Shown here piece after piece: positions 9,101-21,179 of a stretch of DNA of 64,000 nt; position 1 is the first letter of the stretch; every line of letters starts with the position of its first letter. The stretch comes from Podocnemis expansa (lineage: Eukaryota > Chordata > Testudines > Podocnemididae). The stretch spans positions 18,488,904 to 18,552,903 of the forward strand of contig ML682059.1 of NCBI GenBank assembly GCA_007922195.1, in the 5' to 3' direction. A program made the position numbers and the translations under genes. The notes beneath the pieces are model-generated. The model made no database searches and was not told the origin of the DNA. It saw nothing but the letters and a program-made list of their open reading frames with translations.

Positions 9101-11429
9101 ATGGTTATTTTATTTTATTGTGTATATTTTCACGATTGTAGTTAATTTTAAAGGAACAATTTGCTTATTTGCTTCTGAAGAAAAGGAACCATACCATGAT
9201 GACTAATGATTAAAAAAAGGTGGGGGGGATATCTTTGTAGGCTATCTCTGATGGGTTCCTTTTTGGAAGAGGGAAGTGTTCCTATGGTAGCAGAAGGAGC
9301 TTTTTGTTGAAAAGGAAGAAAATAAGAAAAAGAAGGCTACAAACACCTGCCTAATGGACAAGTGAGAAAGGTGAGAACTGATGAGGGGTTCAATCCAACC
9401 AGAGAAGTGGAGAAGTTTGAGGGAACACCTTTGTCATGTAAAGGAAGGAAGGACCAATCCATATGTAGGATAACAAGCATCCTTACACAAAAGAAGATAT
9501 CCACAGGTAGAAGGGCCCTGTGTTTTTATTCTTTGGGAACATCATCATGTCAAAGAGATGATTTTTGTTAAGTAAGATGAATTACTGGAGCTGGGCTATG
9601 CAGCTTTTGCCGCAATTCAGGAAACTGCATTGGTATTTCCCCTCTTCAGTCTACAAAGGGCACCCATTCTAGGCTTACAGCTCTTCAGTCATTGTCTAAT
9701 TTGGGTGAAGACCCACATCTCTCAGCCTTCTGATCAGGATATTTCTAGGTTGAACAGTTCTCTGTCTATACTGTGACCTCCCAAAAAAAGTCAATTTACC
9801 TAAGTAGGTTTGGTTTGCTATCTCTTCAGAGATAGTCAACAGTGTAAATTACCAAAATTAATCTACCACACAGTTCTTCCTAATTAAGCATATGTTATTC
9901 TTAAAGTGAAATCATTGCCAAGAAAACATTAAAAACGGTAAAAGCTTACTCACATACTAATAGGCTTGCCAGAGATCATTCTTATGCCAACATGGCTGCT
10001 AGCAGATGAACTGTCCTTCACCCACTCCCACGTGCACAAGGATTTTCCTCTGGTTTTGACTTCTTAACACCTTTTGATCAGAACACCTACCCAAGTCTTA
10101 GGAGTCATGAGTGAGATGAAGACCTTCCAATCCTTCCCTAAGGCTTGGGATACCCTCTTTGAGCTGAGGTCCTGTTCACTTCCTGCATCAGAAAAATGGC
10201 TGTGAGTCAGATTACAACCAGAAGGCCTTTCTTTGACTGTTGGTACCTGAGAATCCAGTTTGAATTATATATATGAACCTATTCACAGGATGGAAATGAA
10301 GATATTACAGCCTACATTAATTTGGGTAACCACTCCCCATTCTCAGTTCTTGGCAGAGCTGTATTTACCCTTCCCATGGAAAACATACAATCCTTGGCTC
10401 ACAAGGTTACATAAGCCATTCACTTACTACAATGGACTCCAAAGATATTAAACTTAATTCAATAAGGTTTCTTCAAGAGATTGCCTATTTGTAACAGCTT
10501 GTATTTAATGTGCACCGTGGAGGAATTCAGTGAAACAAAGTAATTTTCACTGGGAGAATTAAACTGAAAACCAGACAGCTAAATATTATATCTGGTAAAA
10601 AGGAATTGCAAATATTTCTAGAATTTTGAAATTTTTTCCATTTCAGTATTTGAAAAGGACCCATATTCATTGTATGTCCTAAGATGTTTATTTTACTAAA
10701 AACCCCCATTTACTAAATGAAAATTTTGAAAATCATTTTGATAATGGTTTTGCTATCATTTTGATAAATGAAAATGTCTCCAAAATGTCACTTTTCTAAA
10801 AATGAAGTTTTTCATAAAGTGTTTCATTTTCAAAATGCAGCTGTTTTCAAATGAAATATTAAAAGAGCTAAAAGTCTAGAGAGTATTAAGTAGAGTGGTA
10901 CAAAAATGGTGCCTGTGTATAACCAGGTCGCTGATAATTTATACCACTTCAAGAAATGTTTGTAATACAGAATAGTCAGTGCACAGATCATCTTTAAAGT
11001 ATTAATATAGATATGTCATATTAAAAGAAATGTTATTAAGGTTGCAAATTGAGGCAATCAGAGGTTAGTGATTAAGGCCAACAGTTTTTAAAGCTTCCAC
11101 TAATTTCGAGTGTTTCTATGACTGGTTGCCCATACAGAGGGCCTGAATTTTTTAGAGGCACAGAACACTCACAGTTCCCTGTGCCAGCTGACGATTTTGT
11201 TACTTCCCAGGATTATGAAAATCAGGCTGCAGGTGTTTCAGGTTTTCTTCAAGTAAAAAATGAGGAGCACACATTTTAGAAAATGTTGTTCTAACAGACT
11301 GAATCCCATTTTTTCACAGGTACATGGGAGAATGAGGGATGCAAGAAGATGCCTTATGTGTGGTCTGCAAAAGGGCAGATGACACTATTATCCTGTGTGA
11401 ATAGCAACTGCTAAGCTTTTCCTCCTTCA
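9101..11429. other. Mostly unremarkable AT-rich DNA
   Basis: No gene is supported. The part at 10690-10860 consists of interleaved 'ttcattttcaaaat' and 'attttgaaaatca' words that can fold on themselves, which suggests a worn-out MITE, but no ends could be set. The rest shows nothing I can name. Confidence 0.5.
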
Positions 11430-11935
11430 GGCTATGTCTATACATGGAATTTACTTTGAATTAATGAGGATTAATTTGAACTAAATTAATGCACGGCTAC
11501 ACAGGCTTTTATTTCTTTGAGCTAAGGAAGTCCTTAGAATGCTTACTTCTAACTTATAAAACCTCCCTTAACTTCTAAGTAACAGTTAGTTCAAACTTAT
11601 TAGTTTGAACTAACCGAATGGAGCCGTATTAATTCGAACTAGCCATTAGTTTGAATTAAAGCAGTTTGGCCTTCCTCCTCCGAGGGTGCCTTCTTCTTTC
11701 TATGTATTGGGTGGGGGCATGACCCTTCCTGAGTGCCATGGTGCCACACTTCCCATGGTGCCTCCCTCCTAAATCGAACTACCAAGTCCTGTCTATGGGC
11801 ATGCTAGTTTGATTTGTGTTTCTAGTGGGGCCATGTTAGTGCAAATTAACGTAGTTCAAATTAACCATTATTAGTTTGAATTAATTAATTTGAATTAAGT
11901 TAATTTGAACTAACCTTCCTAGTGTAGACATAGCT
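11430..11935 (-). mobile_element. Harbinger-derived MITE
   Basis: A 506-bp element with inverted ends ggctatgtctatac and gtgtagacatagct. It is flanked by tca at 11427-11429 and 11936-11938, a 3-bp duplication of the Harbinger type. The interior (reverse strand) contains the 'gggaggtgtggca'-like block that is also in the Harbinger element at 20920-24588 and in the MITE at 39608-40100. It has no coding frame, so it would depend on a transposase made elsewhere. Confidence 0.8.
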
Positions 11936-11938
11936 TCA

Positions 11939-13586
11939 GGGAGCAAACCACATGGAAAAGAGAGGAGTGGAGAGGTGGTGAGACCATGGACCTGCCCCCT
12001 GCATTGCACCAGCTGCACTGGCACAAAAAGGGGAACAATCTGCAACACCCTAACAGGGCTCTTCCCTTGTCAAACATAAGGCCTTTCTCTAGCACTGGTA
12101 GAGTAAAAAGTTAATTTGCATATTTTTAATTTTGAAGAAATCTACTGGCTTACCAGGGCAAGGTGATTAACTCGAATGTGAAAAGGTACAAGGGAAGGGA
12201 AGAAAAGCTTCATAAGTTGTGTAATGAAGTTATCCATCACTTTGCCATGTTGGATATCTCTCTTAAACCTTAGAGTAAAAATTGCTGGCACTAGATGTAT
12301 GTTTTAACTTGCAGGAAAACAAATTAGTAACTCACTTTGGTGTTTTCCAAGGGAAAACCCTAGAAATAACTACTATTGGTAATTAATTTGCCAATACTTT
12401 CCTTCATCTCCTGCTACCTCCAGTCTAAAATACAGAACTGGCAAAATGTCTTGCTTTTTTCCTAAATAAAATATAATATTAATTTTAATGTCTGATGTGT
12501 GCCAGTTACTTTTCTGCGGTGAGCCAGATTATAGGACAAAACCAGGCAGTGAGGAAGGCTGATGCAAAATAGCTTACATAGAACATTTAGGAAGAGAATC
12601 AGAAGGTAAATGAAAGACAATCTACTTGAGAAAAACAGAAGTGCTGTCAAAGATTACTGTCAAAACTCATCTTTCCAAATCTTGGCAAGCTTTCTTTATC
12701 AGCAGCAGCAAAAGAAGAAGAAAGTTGTATCCCAACATGCTCCCTAATGATCTCAGGAATGTGTGCATCTCTTCTGCCAAAAGATCAAAGTATTTGGTAG
12801 AAAAAAAGTCTCCCTGTAAAGTTCCAGAGGGAAAGCAGGTGGAACTCTTGCCCAAGGCACCAATGGAGGATTTCTGTCAGCAAGTGGCCACTCCCAATAC
12901 CATTTTTCCTGTTGACATAAAGCTTCCAGTTTTCACCACAGTCTAAAAAAGCTGTCATAAATGGCAATACATCCAGAAGAGTTCCAGGTGGATCACCTGA
13001 AGTTCCAGACTATTTAAGAGGAGAAATGTCCTCTCCAGTAACCAAAAACTGCAAACAGAATTGTTTGAAAAGAGATTACTAAAATGATATCTGGGTGGGA
13101 TACAAGTAGCAAGAGGAAATGCCAGAGTCAGGAATATCAGTTTCCTGAAGCCAGCACTGAAGGTCTGGCTGAAAGGGACTTGTGTAAGGAATACTCCATA
13201 GATTACAGAATCCTGTTACAAGAACAGAAACTCAGGAACAGATCTTTATAGGAGGGGCATGTAGCCCCTGTATGCCTTAAAGCAATCCAGCAGAAAGAAG
13301 ACCCAGGTCCCTCTGTAAAAAAAGAATTATTCCTCTGGCGAAAGGATCTGGGACACTCTTAAAAGAAATGTCTTCAAAATGACCAAGTAGAATCTTTGGA
13401 TCTTAGTATTTATAAGGACCACAAGGTTCATTTAATCTGACTAATTGCCAAAATACAGGCTTTGTTGCATCTAAACCATCCAAAACAGATGGCTATGCAG
13501 ATGGGAGTATATGTTATAAAACAGTTATTGACCCTTTATTTTGCCTGAGAAAGAAGGCAGGAGTAGAACTGGTCCTCATCAATAGT
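11939..13586. other. No recognised feature
   Basis: About 1.6 kb of AT-rich DNA. Short open frames near 12460-12970 overlap on both strands and show no family resemblance, so I do not call them genes. Confidence 0.5.
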
Positions 13587-13665
13587 TCCAAAGAGGTAGC
13601 CAAGTCAGTCTAGTTCAGCAAAACAACTAATAAATTTATTTATTGCATGAACTTTTTATTATAAC
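13587..13665 (-). repeat. Fragment of the 'agtctagttcag' SINE-like repeat
   Basis: The string 'gtcagtctagttcagcaaaacaa...ctaataaatttatttattgcatgaac' is the reverse orientation of the repeat at 24588-24762 (tgagcttt...aataaatatatttgttag...tttgtttcactgaactagac). Other fragments are at 37305-37360 and 55008-55075. The family is widespread in reptile genomes; I do not know its class with certainty. Confidence 0.6.
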
Positions 13666-14030
13666 TATTATAAAAGGTGATTTTGCCTTCTCTTTACTTT
13701 TTCTCTACCTCCCCTCCTTTTAATATGCTAGTCCACTCTGAATCTGAACAACTGCTTTGATTTGTTGAAAACAGTCTCACCTGATCCTATAACTTTTACT
13801 TCCCTTCATTTATTTTCCTCCCACTCTGTATGTTCTCCATCTTCAAGTGTCTGACAAAGTGGTATTTTCTCCAATGAAAGTTCGTGTGATAAAAAAAAAT
13901 TGCTAATCTTTAAAAGTGCTGTGAGACTCCTTAGTACATCTATACTGGAGCTTTAGGTCAACTTAAGGAAGATTAGGTCAATTTACAGACTCCCATGACC
14001 ATACTGGGCTTTTAAATGTAGATGGAGAAT
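13666..14030. other. MITE scrap and unremarkable DNA
   Basis: The part at 13930-13985, 'acatctatactggagctttaggtcaactt', resembles the end of the 'aagtcaactta' MITEs found at 28535-30018 and 34094-34515. The remainder holds nothing I recognise. Confidence 0.4.
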
Positions 14031-15044
14031 AGTGGCACACAGGAGCAGTCAACAGGGCTGTAAACAGCGAGTCTGAGTGGCTTTCAGCGCTGTGGAAGAG
14101 TTTTGAGGTGTTGTGAGTTCTTGTGTGTGTTTGCATGTTGTTTGCTGCTTGTATTTTTTTTTTTTCTTTTCTGGGGGTTTGGGTCATTTTCTTTGCTTTT
14201 TTATTTCCTGTTCAGTTTGCAGGGGCTGAGCAGTGGAGAGAGATCAGCTGACCCCAGTTAAAAGTGGGGCTTCCCTGCTGAGGGAGCTATAAAGGCAGCC
14301 ACTCCAGCAGGCAGTGGCACAAAGAAGCAGTCAACAGGCCTGTTTGAGAGGGAGTTTTGGGCAGAGTGTGAGATTCTTGTATTGCTTTGCTTGCTGCATT
14401 GGGGTGTATTTTTCTTTTAAGCAGACTGGGAATAGGGGAAACACTGTAGCAGACACAGAGGCAGCAGTGGTAGGCACTCAAGCAGGTGAAGAAACAGCAA
14501 AGATGATGGGATGTGGAAGCAGCAGGATGTATATGATCTTGGAGGTGGAACCCCCAAAGACGTTCATGTGTATGAAGTGTCACCTCACAGGGTTGATGGA
14601 GGAGAAAATTCAGCGGTTAGAGATGCGGGTGGAAACTCTCACTGAGTTTAGGAAGGGGCTTGAACAAGTGATGGAGCAGATGAATGAGGGAGTTTTAAGA
14701 GAAATGCCAGACCTGCAGATGGAAGCAAGACCATCAGACTGTGAATACAGCATACAGGAAGATGAAAGTGACCAGTGAAAGCATCTGACTGGAAGAAGTC
14801 AGTAAAGGAAAAGATGGGCTAGTGAAGGAGAAATAGATCTCAGAAACAGGTTTGCAGTGTTAGCTAATGAAGGAGCACAGCATGTGGTTACTGAAAGTAA
14901 GAGTGCAAGGAAGAAGAGAAGAGAGGCTTAGCCCTGTCCAACGAAGGAATGAGCCAATGGAAATTCCTCCAGGTAAGAGGCCCAGAAGGACTCAGGAGCA
15001 GGGGCAAAGGGTTGCAGAGAAAAGCTATAGAACTGAGGGCTTGT
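14031..15044 (+). pseudogene. CR1 5' UTR and ORF1 N-terminal part
   Basis: The frame around 14545-14776 encodes VEPPKTFMCMKCHLTGLMEE and then an acidic coiled-coil-like stretch (EKIQRLEMRVETLTEFRKG), the layout of the N-terminal region of CR1 ORF1: a short Cys-containing segment followed by a coiled coil used for self-association. Upstream is a leader holding a TATA-like 'agctataaaggcag' (about 14286-14299) and a duplicated unit (14031-14061 against 14313-14343). The frame is closed by stops and then cut at about 15045 by repeat copy B. Confidence 0.75.
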
Positions 15045-17140
15045 GGCTGACCCTGCCAGCAGGTTCAGAAATTTGAGGACCTTGGGGGGCAATCACTGCA
15101 CCTGTAGGGTATGAGGTAGATTCAGGGTAAACTTTATTAAAACAGGTATGGGAGTGGGGTGAGTGGTGGGGTGTATACGTGGTGCTTGTCACAGTGTTTT
15201 GTTTCTTTTTTGTGAAGTGTTGGGGGGTGCTTAACCTTGAGGAGTGGGATAGGTTGGGGAACAATGGGAATCTTCAATTAACTTAACTTACAACTATAAC
15301 CCTACTCACTATAACCTAAAAAGTGCTCTAGTACCCTATGGGGGGGAGGGTGTAGCACAAACTTGACAGGCAATGGTGGCAGAGAAAGAGAGTAGCAGGG
15401 AAAGAGGGACCTGAAGAAGAAAGGCAAGTGGGAGGGGGTTAGGGACAGCGGGACAGGGAGGCATGTGGGGGTTGAGGCAGGGGGACAGAGGCACGAGGGG
15501 GGCTTGGACACACATGGGGGTTTGGGACAACATGGGAAGTGGGGAGTTGGTGGTAGCGGCGGTGAGGGGCTTTGGGGAGAGGGAAAGCTAGTGGGGGGAT
15601 AGGAACGGTGGGACGGAGATGCGCAGGAATTAGCATAGGGAGACGGAGGTACAGGAGGGATCTGGACACATGTGGGGGTTAGGGCAAGGCGACGGCAGAT
15701 GGAAAGGAAAGAGAAAAGAAAGAAAAGGGGCAGGAGCCATGGGACGTGGCTGCAAAAAAAAAAAAGGGGGGGTGTGCCCTGAAGCTGGAAGCCAGCGGCG
15801 GTGGCGAGTGGCCACAACAAGGGGCGTGGGCAGCGGGGGGAATCCCAGGGAAAGGAAAGGGACAGCAGAAGTGGTGGGGGGGTGGCCGTGGGATGTGGCG
15901 GGAACTGCGCAGGAACCGGTGGCAGTGGGTGAGCCACAGAGAAGCCAGCAGCAGCGGCGAGGAGCCAAAGGGAAAGGAGGGGTGTGCGGCAGCAGGCGGG
16001 TGCTGCAGAGAAGGGGCGAGCCGGGGGGAAATGGAGGCAGCGGGCTGGAGTCACAGGAAGGGGCGAGCCAGGGGGAAACGGAGGCAGTGGGCTGAAGTCG
16101 TGGGACGCTGCGGGAGCTGGGCAGCCGCAAAAAGCGGCAGGAAAGAAAAAGTTTCAGGGGGCTAAAGCGGGGGAGTGAGATGGAGGAGCGGTGAAAAGGG
16201 TGTTGCAGGGGAAGGAGGGTCTGCGGGAAAGGAAACTGGGCACAGCGGTGAACTTGGGGCACATGGGGGGATTGGGAAATAAAGAGGGGACAAATAAAGT
16301 TTAAATAGAAAAGGTTTATTTAAGTTGGGGAAGTTACAGAGGGGAGGGCAAAAGCAACTTAACAAAACAATTCTAAAAGCTACAAACTAAAGGAAACAAT
16401 CTCATCACCTAACTTAATACTACTAAGGCTACAAATTAGACTTGTACAATGTTGCAACACAATGACACCTTTAAAACAAATTCAAACAACCCGGAAGGAA
16501 AAGAGAGACACTGAGTGAAACAAAGTAGCGACAGGCAATTACAGACATGGGAGCTCCTAACACAAACTGGAGGGGCAAATAAACAGAAAGATGCACACAC
16601 AAGCCTGTAAAGCTGCGGAGAACAGTTTCAAAGCAGCAGTAAAGAAATAGAATAACTTTATTCTTTAGAGAAAGGTTGCAGGGCAGACGCTTACCACTCC
16701 TATTAGCAGCAGCGGCAGCAGCATTACAGGCAGGAGAAGGAGACTCATAATCGGCCGGCAGTTGTACTCGTAGGGGTAACTCATGGATAAGCTCTGGGGG
16801 AAACTCGTGAGCAGAGGAGGTCGGTGTCTGGGTGATCAGCCCAGGCGAGATGTTGAAAACCATCCTGCCTGAGCACCCCAAAACCTCAGCTTTTTAAACT
16901 GTTTCCCGCCTTTCCCTGATTACAGGGAATGCAGAAAACAATGGTGGTGTGAGTCATACCCTGCAGGACCTTGCAGTCAGGCAGAGCCCACCTACACCAA
17001 GCCCTGTAAAGACAAGGGGCACTCAGGGTGGTAACGTCCATCCAGTTAAGTTCAAGGGGGCCATGTAGTTAAGGTGAAGGGGCCAACTGTTCCCTTCACA
17101 TGTTCTCTATACTTTAGTGATGGCCCGGGAGGGGCAGTCA
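15045..17140 (-). repeat. Unclassified 2.1-kb interspersed repeat, copy B
   Basis: Inverse-orientation relative of copy A (5307-6907), inserted into ORF1 of the old CR1. On the minus strand it starts tgatgactgcccctcccggg (from about 17140), has a TATA-like tttaaaaa (16892-16899), then an ATG at 16863-16861 opening a 56-codon frame (MVFNISPGLITQTPTSSAHE...) that runs into a splice-donor-like ggt-aag (GT at 16694-16693). A pyrimidine-rich core follows, then AATAAA-containing 'ttttaataaagtttaccctg' (about 15149-15130) and the closing 'gcagggtca'. In copy A the corresponding ATG is ACG (5585-5587), while the donor is kept. The long open frames of both strands at 15300-16260 come from simple sequence. 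Confidence 0.7.
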
Positions 17141-17740
17141 TCAAGGTAATTGCTATGAGTCAAAGACAGTGGCTAGAAGCAGATGCAGATAGGCTAGAGA
17201 ATTGCACTATTGATAGAAAAAGCCAAGTCTATGTGATTGGAAACTCCCTGCTGAAAAGGACAGACAGGCCTATAACCAGAGCTGATCCCAAGAACAGACA
17301 GGTATGCTGCTTGCTGGGTGCAAAGCTATGAAATGTCAATCTGAGGCTGAAGAGGATCTTAATGGGAGCAGAAAATAATCCTCTGATTGTCCTTCATGTG
17401 GGTACAAATGATGTAGGTGGATTCTCTCTGGGATGTACCAAAGGTGACTATGCCAGACTGGGGAGGACTTTCAAGGAAATAGAGGCTCAGGTGATCTTTG
17501 ATGAGATTCTGCCTGTCTCTAGAGAAGGAGAATAAAGGTGTGAGAAGATCCTGATGATAAACAAAGGGCTCAAGCAGTGGTGCTATAAGATCTTTGACAT
17601 GTATGGTCAGTGGGAGGCATTCACGGACAGAAGACTGTTCTCCTGGGATGGACTGCACCTGAGTATGGAGTGACACAGACTTCAGGGAGGGAGACTACCA
17701 CAACTGATCAAGAGAGCTTTAAACTAGGGAGTTGGGGGAG
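17141..17740 (+). pseudogene. CR1 ORF1 esterase domain, broken
   Basis: Pieces of an SGNH-hydrolase-like domain are legible: VYVIGNSLLKRT (the Gly-x-Ser block, about 17230-17265), LHVGTNDVGG (about 17390-17420) and SWDGLHLS (about 17641-17665). Several stops and frame changes separate them. Compare the C-terminal scrap of the same domain in the younger CR1 at 703-870. Confidence 0.75.
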
Positions 17741-18627
17741 ATGGTTGGGAGATTCCCAAATAATCTCCATGTTTGATATTAGTGTTGAAAAGAAGGAAAA
17801 TGAAATAAGAAAGGACAAGAAATAGGAAGCAACATGGAGGTTAGATGTAGGGGTAGTGTGAATGCCAATCTAGCGAGAGATATTGGCCATAGAACAACTG
17901 TGTTGAGGCAAAGAACATGTGTGAGGCCAGGCAGCAAAAATTAAAATGTTTATATACTAATGTGAGAAGTCTGGGTAACAAAATGGAGGAACTGGAGCTA
18001 CTGGTAGAGGAAATGAGACTAGATATTATAGGGATAACTGAAACATGGTACAATAGTAGTCATGACTGGTATATCAGTATTGAAGGCTATGTGCTCTTTA
18101 GGAAGGACAGATATAAAGGCAAAGGTGGAGGAGTGGCATTGTATATCAATGAGAAGGTAGACTGTAAGGAAATTCAAAGTGACAATTAACAAGACAGAAT
18201 GAACTGATAAAAATCACACTGGCACAGAACTACTAGAGTTTCTCTGGGTATAGTGCTAGGACTATGTTACAGATCACCTGGATCTGATTTAGACATGGAT
18301 AAGGACCTCTTTAAGGAAGTAAATAATACTGAGAACTGTGTGGTTATGGGAGCCTTCAACTTCTCAGGTATAGACTGGAGGACATGTGCTAGCGGTTATA
18401 AGAGGGCCCAGAATTTCCTGGACGGACGTTGTAGCTAATGAATGCCTTCTCCAAACTGTTTCCAAACCGACAGAGTGGATGCCATCTAAGCTTTGATACT
18501 GATGAGTAGTGAGGACCTCATGGAGGATCTGGTTGTAGGGGACAACTTAGGTTCAAGTGACCACGAGCTCATTCAGTTCAAACTAATTGGAAGGATAAAC
18601 AGAAATAAATCTGTGACCAGAATCTTT
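17741..18627 (+). pseudogene. CR1 ORF2 endonuclease part, broken
   Basis: Frames starting near 17917, 18253 and 18493 give LYTNVRSLGNK, GITETWYNSSHDW, GGGVALYINE, GLCYRSPGSD and SSDHELIQFKL, in the same order as in the intact-looking endonuclease at 1150-1780. The reading frame changes at about 18190-18250 and 18438-18490. In the GDFN motif the Asp is replaced (VVMGAFNFSGIDW), so the catalytic site itself is altered. The MITE composite begins at about 18628. Confidence 0.8.
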
Positions 18628-19540
18628 GGGTGTGTTCACACAGCACTCTTATTTCAAAACAACAGAGGTTGTTTCGAAATAAGAATTACCCTGTTCACAC
18701 GACGCACGGTTGTGTCAAAACAAAGCGTTCCGTTGTTTCGAAACAACAGTGTTGTTTCGAAATAACTTAAACCCCATGGCTGTGTTCACACACACAGGGT
18801 TATTTCGAAACAAGTTGTGTCGAAACAACTTGTTTTGAAACAACACCTTATTTTGAAATATCTTATTTCGAATTAACATTTTGTTAATTCTAAATAAGAA
18901 AAAAAGTGGGAAACGAAATAGCAAGTTCACAGTGTGAACATGCTATTTCGTTACCCCTGGGGGTGAGCCGCTGCTGGCTCACCCTGCAGCCCCAGAAAGG
19001 GGGCTGCAGGCACCAGCAGGGGGTGAGCCGCTGCGGGGTGGCTCAGCCCCCCCCCGCCAGAGCTGCCCCCAGACTCCGCCAGCGGGTCGGGGGCGCAGGG
19101 CTGAGCCCGCAGCCGGGGCTGCTCCCCGGCCCCGCCGGCGGGTCCCCTGGATCAGGCTCATGTAGTTTCCCTCACTTTCCTTTTCTATAGTGACTGCAGT
19201 GCTGTGCTGCAGTTAGATGCTCCCTCCTGGGTCCTAGTGCTGGAAGAATATCATTTCTTTGTAGGTTGGGCAGCCCAGCACACACAGAAAAGGAATCCTC
19301 CTAGCACTAGGACCCAGGAGGAAGCCCCAAACTGGCTCAGCCTGAGGCTGCTTCTCAGAGAAGAGCAGCCCAGGCTGGCCACAGCTCCCAAGCCAGAGCA
19401 GAGAGAAATGTGCATTTCACCTGCTTTTTCTATTTTTAGGGGGCCCAGAACACTGGCCCCTCAAATTTATGGGCCCCAGAACAGCATTTGGGAGCATTCT
19501 GGCTTACTTTAACCCTGGGCCCAGATAGTCTTCATCTGAG
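18628..19540. mobile_element. GTGTTCACAC-ended MITE with GC-rich interior, plus nested foldback MITE
   Basis: The left part (18628-18780) matches the MITE at 33389-33760: gtgttcacacagcactctta, then repeated 'gtttcgaaacaac'. From 18781 the sequence continues with what is the reverse complement of that MITE's other end (tgttcacacacacagggtta). A CpG-rich block (18955-19170) follows. The part at 19190-19515 ends cttactttaaccc and contains ctatttttaggggg, so it belongs to the family at 7836-8397; it includes a perfect 17-bp stem, 19225-19241 against 19303-19319. The exact nesting order is not resolved. Confidence 0.6.
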
Positions 19541-19787
19541 GATATAAAAGGAACTGGCTCATGAAATTGCCAGCCCATGAGCAAAGCTATTTAATGAATC
19601 TGTAAACTTGGGGGTTGTACCATACGAGTGGAGAATCACTAATATAGTTCCTGTTTTCAAGAAGGAGAATAAAAATGATCCAGGTAACTGCAGGCCTGTC
19701 TTCTCGACCTCAGTAGTATGCAAGATCTTGGAGAAATTTTTGAGGAAGAAAGTACTTAAGTATACTAAGGCTGACAGTAATTTGGAT
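19541..19787 (+). pseudogene. CR1 ORF2 reverse transcriptase, N-terminal scrap
   Basis: The frame near 19608-19780 reads VVPYEWRITNIVPVFKKENKNDPGNCRPV, the counterpart of '[28 protein letters not shown]' at about 2560-2640 in the younger CR1. It continues directly into 24770 once the insert flanked by tttggat (19781-19787 and 24763-24769) is taken out. Confidence 0.8.
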
Positions 19788-19815
19788 AAACAAACAAGGA
19801 GTCTTGTAGCACTTA

Positions 19816-20916
19816 GGATATATCCATGCACAGTAGTTAAATTGATTTAACTTGAAGTGATCTAATTGAATCACCATAAAAATCATTAAATTGATTCAAG
19901 TTAAATCGATTTAACAGGTCCACACCAAAAAAAATCAAATCAAACTAGCATATCCAGGGATAGGACTTGCTAGTTCAATTTAGGAGAGGGGCATGCTGGG
20001 ACGTGTGGCAACATGGCCCCCTGGCAGGGCCATGTTGACACCCAATCCCCTGCCTGGCCAGTGGCAGGGAAAAAGTATCTCCCACCAGCTTGGGGCTCGG
20101 GAAGGGACATCCCCCAAGACTGGCTGCAGCTACAGCTAGGGACAGGGGTCTCGTCTCCCCTGCTGCTCGGCAAGCGCTGGAAAAGCCGGTGCAGGTATTC
20201 CATCTCCTCTGCCACCCAGTCAGCACTAAAAAAGCTGGGCACGGGGGGTCCCCTCGCCCCTGCTGCCCAGCCAGCACAAAAAAAGCCAGGCATAGGGATT
20301 CCCTCTCCCCTGCTGCCTGGTGAGCACGCCGGGAGCTGGAGGAGCATTCCCCACAGCCCAAGTAACACAGCTTCAGACTGCCCAGGAGTCCCTTCTCCCA
20401 GCACTGGCAAGCACGCTGCGGCCAGATGTGGGGGAGACTTTTTTTCCCCACCACCCTGACCATGGTGGGAGCTCTGGGTGCAAGAGGTCCCTTCACCACC
20501 GCCCAGCTATCTGTGGGGAAGCTGGGCACCAGGGGTCTCTTCCCCCACCTCATGGCTAGCAGTGGGGGAGCCAATGCAGAGGGTCCCTTCCACCCCCAAG
20601 CCCCTGGCCAGGATTCTAAAACCTGGCCCTTCCTTCCAAGGTTCCATGCATCCTGGCAGGAAGGTCAAATAGTGTTAAATTGTAACAACCGTTATATCCA
20701 AAGAACACATCTGTATAGTGTTATTTTGATACAAGGATTTCGATCTAACCCTTGTTTGATTTTCAGACCAGGTTTTATTGAATCACTCTAACTTTTCTTG
20801 TTTTGAAATGTTGTAGCTTGTCATTTCGAAACAAGAAAATATCTTGTGGACCTAATGGTTTTTAAATCAAAATAACCAGCATTACTTCAATTTAAAACTT
20901 ATGGGTGGACATACCC
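19816..20916 (+). mobile_element. Non-autonomous Harbinger element (1.1 kb)
   Basis: Inverted ends ggatatatccatgc and gtggacataccc, flanked by TTA at 19813-19815 and 20917-20919. Its first 110 bases parallel the start of the larger element at 20920 (blocks ttaaattgatttaactt, aaaatcattaaattgatt, ttaaatcgatttaacaggtc). The block 'ggagaggggcatgctggg' is also shared. The interior is GC-rich, without transposase. It lies head to tail with the larger copy. Confidence 0.82.
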
Positions 20917-21179
20917 TTAAGCTATGTCCATAAGTACATGGTTAAATTGATTTAACTTAAATTGATTTAACAGATTTGATATAAAAATCATTAAATTGAT
21001 TTAAGTTAAATCGATTTAACAGGTCCACACAAAAAAAACCAAACCCAAATCAAAATAGCATGTCCACACAGTTGACTTGCTATTTTGATTCAGGAGAGGG
21101 GCAGCATGGGAGGTGTGGCAACATGGCCTCCCGGAGGCGCCATGTTCCCAGCCAATCCCATAAAAGCAGTAACTGACTT

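Noticed and set aside
15302..16262. Long open frames on both strands (up to 250 codons)
   Set aside because: They lie in the pyrimidine/purine-skewed core of repeat copy B, are rich in Pro, Leu, Ser or Gly, Lys, and exist in several frames at once, which is expected of simple sequence.
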